Origin: Verrucomicrobiia bacterium
Lineage (GTDB): Bacteria > Verrucomicrobiota > Verrucomicrobiia > Opitutales > Cerasicoccaceae
NCBI GenBank assembly: GCA_030432235.1
Contig: JAUIHT010000008.1
Location: 186,001-250,000 of the forward strand
Length of the DNA: 64,000 bases
Direction of reading: 5' to 3'
Positions 58,048-64,000 of this stretch are shown one piece after another (within the stretch, counting starts at the first letter, position 1; each line of letters starts with the position of its first letter). Made by a program: the position numbers and the translations under genes. The notes under the pieces were generated by a model, which did not search any database, was not told the DNA's origin, and saw only the letters and a program-made list of their open reading frames with translations.

Positions 58048-61000
58048 ATGATGCCATCTACAATGTATCGTACGCTAATATCAGTTTCGCTGTTGTTATT
58101 AGTATTTATCAAATACGCAAAGGGGAGTGGTGATTCGATGCCGTCCTCTCCATCTCAAGTCCTGGCAGCGACTGAAGTAGCAGCAGTTCGTGATGCAGCC
58201 GAACCGCTTGAGGATGCTACTGACTATGCGATTGTAGGGCGGCGTCTGCAGCAGTTAGGTAGATATGCGGTGATCGAGAGTTCTAAGATGGAGTCTGAGC
58301 GTACAGAACAGCTTATTACCCAGATCCAGCAAATAGAGAAGTTGGCACAAGATGGAAACTTTTCCCAGATAGATACGGCCACACAACTGAATACGATGCC
58401 TGAGGTTCGGCAGGGGCTTTTACTAGAGTTGGGTCGCTCTGCCTATGCTCAAGGATACTTTTCCCGTTCGCTTGAGTATTTGGAGCAAGCCTGGGCCTCC
58501 CGGCCAGCTGCCTTGGGTAGTCGTAGTGAGGAAGCTTTTACGATAAATATCGGAGCCGAACTGGCCGCATTGTACGCTCGAATTGGCCGCAAGGAAGAGC
58601 TGAGAACTTTGATAGGGGAGCTGGAGGAGCGTAAAATTTTCGGGGCGGCTAAGGAGAAGATACGTGGTGCCAAAATGGGATTGGCCATTATGGATAGCCA
58701 TCCGGAATTCTCCTTTAATTGTGGCACCTACGCTTTGGCGAATATACTAAAGAACACACAAAACTCCCAAGAAGGTCTAAAGTCTCTATATGCTGAAAAG
58801 GCCACGCCCAGTGGTTTTTCGCTTAATCAGTTGGAAGCCTTTTCAGAAGAAGCAGGTATGGATATGAGGCCTGCTTTTCGGGAGCCTGGGGCACCCTTGA
58901 TTGTTCCGGCGGTCGTTCATTGGAGGGCGGACCATTACGCTGCGTTATTGGATGAAAAGAATGGGGAGGTTCATTACAAGGACCCTACATTCATGCGTGA
59001 AGCCTGGTTGTCCATTCAAGCGGTTGATGATGAAAGTTCCGGCTATTTTCTTGTGCAGAACGGTGAACTGCCTGATGGCTGGAGATGGGTTTCAGAGAAA
59101 GAGGCATCCGGGGTATTTGGTCGTGGTATGCCGAACGGCCAGACTGAAACCGACGATTCCTCTAGTGGTGGTGGTGGTGGTTGCAACGGTATGGCCTATT
59201 ACAGTTTCGATATGTTTAAGGCCGCTGTTGTAATTCGCGATACGCCCCTGTCCTATCGTTCGCCCGTTGGAATCGATGTTAACTTTGAAATCACGTATTC
59301 CGAAGCCAGCCAAATTGATTTAGATACCTGGAAAAGTATGCCCAGTATGGGTTCAGGCTTTATGCTTAATTGGTTCACTTATATCAGCGAATATAGATCG
59401 GGATCTACAACAACGGCTACAGCCTTTTTGCCAGATGGTCGTAAAGAAACGTTTGAAATTGAAACAGTAAATATCGTTCCCCATGTTGTAAATGAAGTCC
59501 AATTGAAAGACGTGTTGGAGCAAGAGAGGCATTATGTTAATTCCTCTACCTTTTCGGTTAATGAAAATCCTACTACCGGTGATCGAACTTACTACCGTAG
59601 GCTAAACGATGGAATGATTTATGTTTATGGACATGTTGGTTTTGCTAATCCTGCATCTGTGTATGGGAGGTATCAATTGACTGAAATTCGATATCCAAAT
59701 GGTAATACAATTCAGATAAACTATTCCGGACATTTTCCAGACGAAATTGTAGATTCACTAGGGTACACAAGTACAATTGAATATAATTCTTATTACGATG
59801 ATTACCCTACTTATATTTATTATAGAGTGGCTTCGATTACGGATCCCTTTGGCAGAACAGTGACGTTTGACTACGATGAAAATTATCGTTTGATTAAGAT
59901 AACGGACCCAGTTGGCATTGAATCGGAATTTACCTACTCTACAGGCACCTATGAGCATATTGACAGTTTGACGACGCCCTACGGCACAACCAAGTTTGCA
60001 ATTGATGGGGAGCCCGGTTATACGCGTTCTACCACTGTAACGGATCCGGAGGGGCTCAGCGAGAGGGTATTGTTTAGTTATTTCGAAAACGCCCCTTCCG
60101 GTATGGATGACAGTTCTGAATCACTTGAACATGAAATTCCCTATGGTTTAACCGTTGACGATAAAACACTATCTTGGACCAACACATTTTACTGGGACAA
60201 AAAGCTAATGGCAGATGTTGGTCCGGATCCCAAAAGTGCATACGTTTACCATTGGATGAAATCTACTACGAGTGACCATATCGCCGCTCCCGTATACTCG
60301 GCGACAAAAGCACCCTTGGAAAACTGGGTCTGGTATCAGTATCCTAATCAACGATGGGAAAACGGTTATTATGCTCCGGGGAGCATTGCACAACCTGAGA
60401 AAATCGGCAGGACAGTGCCCGATGAGGATGGTTATACAACCGACGGGAGTGGCTATGTTTCCCAGATATACAGTTTTGATTACAATGGCTTGGCAAATCC
60501 AACAGAGTTCACCGATCCAGCAGGGCGTGTAACTATTATTGACTATTTAACCAACGGTCCAGGCGAGGACCGTGATATAACGACAATTCAGCAAACTGCG
60601 AGTGGCGGCGACGAAACTCTTTTAGAATTCACCTACTCGGCTTTACCACATCAGGATTATGGCAAGGGTCTACCTGCTACAGCCATATTGGCCAACGGTG
60701 AAGTCTACACATTCACTTATAACACGAAGGGGCAGGTCACCAATATAGAGGATCCGGAGGGCAACGAGACCAAGTATACCTACGATTCCGATCCTCGCGA
60801 TGGCAGTGCCAGTGCCAATGAAGGCTACCTGGTGAAAGTTGAGCGCACGGACCCGGACAACGCCGCGCAGTTCGTAACGCTCTACACCCTTGGGTACACG
60901 ACCAATACCAGCGGCGATATGAACGTCCGCTCCATTACGGATTCCGAGGGTTACGAGGTCGAGTTCACCTGGGATAATCTCGACCGCCTGACCTCGGTTA

Positions 61001-63498
61001 CCTATCCCGACAGCACAACCGAGTCATATGTCTATACTGCTTCGGACGGGCGGAAGCTGCTCGACCCCAGCTTTTTCGTGGACCGTGCCGGACGAACCAC
61101 GGAGTATTATTATAATGGCAACCAGCAACTCAGCTCCATTAATGACCCTCTGGGCCGCTCCACCATTCTCGATTGGTGTTCCTGTGGCAGCCTGAGTCAG
61201 TTGGTGGACGCCATGGGCCGGGTAACCACTTGGCAGCGGGATATTCAAGGGCGCGTGACGGCCAAGGTCTTTCCGGATGGCACCCGGCAGAAATACGCCT
61301 GGCAGCCGGGCATCAGCCGGCTTGAGTCCTACACGACTCCCAATGATGTCGCGTCAGGCGCGCCTACCGCCTACTTGTATTACTTTGTAGACAACAACCT
61401 GGCCCGTATCAACTACTTCGATGCGGCTACCCCGGACGTTTCCTGGACCTACGACGACTACTTCAATCGACTGGCGACGCGTGTGGACGGGCAGGGGACG
61501 AGTACGTACGCCTACTATCCCATTAATACGGGCGACTCCATTTTGGGCGACGGTCTGCTCAAAACCATCGACGGCCCCTGGGATGATGACACCCTGCGCT
61601 ACTCCTACGATGAGCTGAATCGCCTGCTGGAATGGGAAGTCATCGACGACACCACGCCCACCCCCGTGGTGCTTCAGTCGGAGGAGTACACCTACGACTC
61701 CCTCGGGCGCATTGTGGAGGTCGACAATGACCTCGGGCAGTTTGACTACGCCTATATCGGGGAGACCGGCCTCGTGGACACCATCGACTACCCGAACGGC
61801 CAGCAGGTCGATTACGACTACCTGGCGAACAACCAGGGGCGGTGGCTGCAGACCATAAAAAATCTCTCGAAAGACAACTCCCCGCGTGTCAATATATCCC
61901 AGTTCGATTACACTTACACCGATGACGGCATGATCGAGACCTGGCAGCGCAAGTTCGACGCGGGCACGCCGACGAAGTACACCTTTGGCTATGACCAGGT
62001 GAACCAGCTCACCTCGGCCATTCTGGAGACCGTGGGCGCCTCCGATCCGGTCAAAACCGTCTGGGGCTACGACAAGGCGGGCAACCGCACCCGCATGGGC
62101 ATCTACGATGAGTCCGGCATGTCGGTGTCCAAGGACCGCGAAAGCTACTCCGTTAACGACCTCAACCAGCTCACCAGCATCCGTGACGACGGCCCGGCCT
62201 ACATCCGTGGCACCGTGGACGAACTGTCCGTCGTCACCATCGACGGCAAGCCCGCCAACGTATCGGAAATCAGCGGGTCCAGCGACTATCTCTTCGAAGG
62301 GGAGGCCGAGCTGGAGACCGACGGCTCCACCGATGTCACCATCAAGGCCACCGACGCCTCCGGCAACACCGCCACAACCGTCGCCACCGTCACCTCCACC
62401 GGGGAGCTGGCCACCCTGACCTACGATGCCAACGGCAACCTGACCCAAAAAGAGGTCGGCTCCGACGTAACCGTTTACCAGTGGGACGCGGCCAACCGCC
62501 TCGTCGCCATCCAGGACGCCCCCGTGGGCTCGGAGGCCAGTGGAGATAAGCGGACTGAATTCGAGTATGATGGGCTGGGGAGGCGAGTGGTCATTACATC
62601 ATATATTTGGAGCAGTGATTGGGCTCAAAACGGCCAGCAAAAATACCTGTGGAATGGAAGTCGCATTGCACAGCAAGTCGACTCACGACTTTATTTTGAT
62701 TTGGGCTTTCGTTGGCTTGGTAACTCGGAAAATCTTTACTACACCAAGGATCATCTTGGCTCGATTCGCGAGATCGTACAGGATGATGGTGAGACCGTGG
62801 ATGTCCGGCTGGACTATGATCCTTGGGGTGTCACTACCGTGACGAACTACCGTGGCTCCTATTCGCCCGACTTCGGCTACACCGGTCACCACCTCTACGA
62901 CCGCTTCGACGACGACCTCTACCTGACCTGGTTCCGCCCCTACGACCCCGCCCTCGGCAGATGGCTAACGAGAGACCCGATAGGGGAACGCGGTGGGTTG
63001 AATCTGTACGGGTATAGTTTTAACAACCCGGTGAATTACTGGGATCCGTTGGGGCTCGATCCGGGGGATTCATTCAAGTCGGCTGATTGTGCAGCCTTGG
63101 ATTCATCCCCACTTCTTAACGGACTTACAGAAAAAGAAGGAGTGGAGTATGGAACGACTATATATCAACGCGGGCCTGAAGATTTTTCTTACAGCGATCC
63201 ATATACAGATAATCTGAAAGATAAAGTACAACCACAGCCAGCGGCGCGTCCCGAAGGGACCGATTTGGCCGGGTTTAACCATTCTCAGCCATACGCACCT
63301 ATGAGTGGTGATGATTATGCTGTAGGGAAGGCTCGTGATATACCAATTTACATGACTGAGCCTTCTGGTATAACATATAAGTTTGATCCGACAGATCCGA
63401 GTCTTCCGAAAACATATTCAGAAAATCCAAGTGACTATATTAATAAGGCTGGGAAATCGGTAAAACCAATTACGAAAGATGGATGCAAGTGCGACTAA
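58048..63498 (+). CDS. Rhs protein with N-terminal C39-like peptidase domain and variable C-terminus
   Basis: This 1816-residue protein has an N-terminal hydrophobic segment (TLISVSLLLLVFIKYA). A helical region follows, then a C39-like peptidase domain: SFNCGTYALANIL (Cys about 225), VHWRADHYAALLDE (His) and KDPTF (Asp). The Gly-rich linker is SSSGGGGGCNG. Then come many YD-type Rhs repeats and the shell end GRWLTRDPIGERGGLNLYGY (about residue 1637), ending PVNYWDPLGLDP. The last about 149 residues are the variable tip. YGTTIYQRGPEDFSYSDPYT, then IPIYMTEPSGITYKFDP, look like a DUF4329 (JAB-like) domain, although the usual HxH pair reads NHSQ. Base composition switches between AT-rich and GC-rich blocks along the gene. 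It overlaps the next gene by 16 bases, the usual layout for an Rhs effector and immunity gene. Toxicity is not shown by sequence. Confidence 0.85.
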   Translation: MMPSTMYRTLISVSLLLLVFIKYAKGSGDSMPSSPSQVLAATEVAAVRDAAEPLEDATDYAIVGRRLQQLGRYAVIESSKMESERTEQLITQIQQIEKLAQDGNFSQIDTATQLNTMPEVRQGLLLELGRSAYAQGYFSRSLEYLEQAWASRPAALGSRSEEAFTINIGAELAALYARIGRKEELRTLIGELEERKIFGAAKEKIRGAKMGLAIMDSHPEFSFNCGTYALANILKNTQNSQEGLKSLYAEKATPSGFSLNQLEAFSEEAGMDMRPAFREPGAPLIVPAVVHWRADHYAALLDEKNGEVHYKDPTFMREAWLSIQAVDDESSGYFLVQNGELPDGWRWVSEKEASGVFGRGMPNGQTETDDSSSGGGGGCNGMAYYSFDMFKAAVVIRDTPLSYRSPVGIDVNFEITYSEASQIDLDTWKSMPSMGSGFMLNWFTYISEYRSGSTTTATAFLPDGRKETFEIETVNIVPHVVNEVQLKDVLEQERHYVNSSTFSVNENPTTGDRTYYRRLNDGMIYVYGHVGFANPASVYGRYQLTEIRYPNGNTIQINYSGHFPDEIVDSLGYTSTIEYNSYYDDYPTYIYYRVASITDPFGRTVTFDYDENYRLIKITDPVGIESEFTYSTGTYEHIDSLTTPYGTTKFAIDGEPGYTRSTTVTDPEGLSERVLFSYFENAPSGMDDSSESLEHEIPYGLTVDDKTLSWTNTFYWDKKLMADVGPDPKSAYVYHWMKSTTSDHIAAPVYSATKAPLENWVWYQYPNQRWENGYYAPGSIAQPEKIGRTVPDEDGYTTDGSGYVSQIYSFDYNGLANPTEFTDPAGRVTIIDYLTNGPGEDRDITTIQQTASGGDETLLEFTYSALPHQDYGKGLPATAILANGEVYTFTYNTKGQVTNIEDPEGNETKYTYDSDPRDGSASANEGYLVKVERTDPDNAAQFVTLYTLGYTTNTSGDMNVRSITDSEGYEVEFTWDNLDRLTSVTYPDSTTESYVYTASDGRKLLDPSFFVDRAGRTTEYYYNGNQQLSSINDPLGRSTILDWCSCGSLSQLVDAMGRVTTWQRDIQGRVTAKVFPDGTRQKYAWQPGISRLESYTTPNDVASGAPTAYLYYFVDNNLARINYFDAATPDVSWTYDDYFNRLATRVDGQGTSTYAYYPINTGDSILGDGLLKTIDGPWDDDTLRYSYDELNRLLEWEVIDDTTPTPVVLQSEEYTYDSLGRIVEVDNDLGQFDYAYIGETGLVDTIDYPNGQQVDYDYLANNQGRWLQTIKNLSKDNSPRVNISQFDYTYTDDGMIETWQRKFDAGTPTKYTFGYDQVNQLTSAILETVGASDPVKTVWGYDKAGNRTRMGIYDESGMSVSKDRESYSVNDLNQLTSIRDDGPAYIRGTVDELSVVTIDGKPANVSEISGSSDYLFEGEAELETDGSTDVTIKATDASGNTATTVATVTSTGELATLTYDANGNLTQKEVGSDVTVYQWDAANRLVAIQDAPVGSEASGDKRTEFEYDGLGRRVVITSYIWSSDWAQNGQQKYLWNGSRIAQQVDSRLYFDLGFRWLGNSENLYYTKDHLGSIREIVQDDGETVDVRLDYDPWGVTTVTNYRGSYSPDFGYTGHHLYDRFDDDLYLTWFRPYDPALGRWLTRDPIGERGGLNLYGYSFNNPVNYWDPLGLDPGDSFKSADCAALDSSPLLNGLTEKEGVEYGTTIYQRGPEDFSYSDPYTDNLKDKVQPQPAARPEGTDLAGFNHSQPYAPMSGDDYAVGKARDIPIYMTEPSGITYKFDPTDPSLPKTYSENPSDYINKAGKSVKPITKDGCKCD

Positions 63499-63974
63499 AT
63501 TTAATCACATGTCTTTGCTTTTCCTTTTTCATCATCTTTTCTTCGTGTCTTGATGGTCGGGAGTTCGATGATTCGTTGCTCAATATTATTAAGCAAGTTT
63601 TTAGATGGTCGTCGCAAGAAAATCCAGCGGATAAAGGCGGTGTTAAGGATTCAAAGAAAATAATAAATGATGCTTTAAATAACAATGAGGTATATATTGC
63701 CTATGATGTTAATAATAAAAATTTGAGATATGAGAGGATAGATTTGGCAAGTGGAACGGCTGAGCCTTCAATGAAAACGGCCGCAACAGATTCAGGTAAA
63801 TCTATATTTGTGTTCTCATTTTATGAAAACGAAGGTGTAGTATATAAAGTGATAGTTAATAGGATTATGCCTAGGGCTTATTTTTCTGTAGAATATGTTG
63901 GTGCTGATAAAGATCCAGTCATCAAATATGTTTCTATTGATATTCCTGATATAAATGAAACGTCCGAGCCCTGA
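63483..63974 (+). CDS. Small putative lipoprotein, candidate Rhs immunity protein
   Basis: This 163-residue protein starts MQVRLNLITCLCFSFFIIFS with an SSCLD lipobox-like end, so it may be lipid-anchored. The mature part (FDDSLLNIIKQVFRWSSQEN, YIAYDVNNKNLRYERIDLAS, FVFSFYENEGVVYKVIVNRI) has no recognised motif. It overlaps the Rhs gene by 16 bases and is AT-rich, like the variable tip. Immunity genes of polymorphic toxins normally sit directly after the toxin, which is the main reason for the call. It could instead be an unrelated secreted protein. Only 26 bases remain before the right edge. Confidence 0.55.
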   Translation: MQVRLNLITCLCFSFFIIFSSCLDGREFDDSLLNIIKQVFRWSSQENPADKGGVKDSKKIINDALNNNEVYIAYDVNNKNLRYERIDLASGTAEPSMKTAATDSGKSIFVFSFYENEGVVYKVIVNRIMPRAYFSVEYVGADKDPVIKYVSIDIPDINETSEP

Positions 63975-64000
63975 CTTGTGCGATGTTCATCACATGCAAC

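Noticed and set aside
1-64000. Search for tRNA, rRNA and complete insertion sequences
   Set aside because: No cloverleaf-like tRNA, rRNA segment or intact transposase was seen by eye; small or divergent ones could be missed.

Overview
The window looks like a chromosomal segment of a marine, polysaccharide-degrading verrucomicrobium, probably of the Opitutae/Puniceicoccales side of the phylum. This is inferred from the gene families. They include a very large pseudopilin-like protein of the Verru_Chthon cassette type, PEP-CTERM surface proteins, several formylglycine sulfatases beside GH16 enzymes without SusCD transporters, and Rhs/RCC1 proteins carrying an N-terminal NYxPxxLGQ motif. Base composition is fairly GC-rich, except for a clearly AT-richer block from about 52.7 kb to the right edge.

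Region 1 (1-27.4 kb) is a saccharolytic region. A GH36/GH27-type alpha-galactosidase-like gene (cut by the left edge) diverges from a plus-strand run of a GH1 enzyme, the giant pseudopilin-like protein, a small secreted protein and a second GH1 enzyme fused to an AraC-type DNA-binding domain. A 167-bp element with perfect 22-bp terminal inverted repeats separates this run from a minus-strand block: sulfatase, secreted GH16, a GH106-like hydrolase, a second sulfatase and three more GH16-family proteins. In two of these the catalytic domain is interrupted by a CBM96/DNRLRE-like module whose segments appear in circularly permuted order. A third has lost the GH16 acid/base residue. Sulfatases plus GH16 plus galactose-type activities suggest a sulfated algal galactan (agar, porphyran or carrageenan type) as substrate; this is an inference. 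Two tandem PEP-CTERM proteins with near-identical leaders and promoter-like elements close the block.

Region 2 (27.4-42.2 kb) holds a large FAD-dependent oxidoreductase divergent from an AraC regulator, a two-component system, two small conserved-looking genes, and a heavy-metal efflux operon (Cys/His-rich small protein, CzcC/CusC-like, His-rich CzcB/CusB-like, CzcA/CusA-like). A three-hairpin repeat lies inside the leader-coding part of the outer-membrane gene. A trypsin-like protease follows.

Region 3 (42.3-52 kb) is mostly housekeeping: MlaE-type permease, RsmD, GyrI-like protein, SDR, TatC, CheB and an SRAP protein with a duplicated 3' tail, then another exported sulfatase.

Region 4 (52.1-64 kb) is AT-rich accessory DNA. 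It has a possible remnant of a transposition ATPase and a tight five-gene plus-strand run: two secreted proteins, a 14-repeat RCC1 protein, a large Rhs protein with an N-terminal C39-like peptidase domain and a variable C-terminus, and an overlapping small putative lipoprotein that could be its immunity partner. No rRNA, tRNA, CRISPR array or replication origin was seen.
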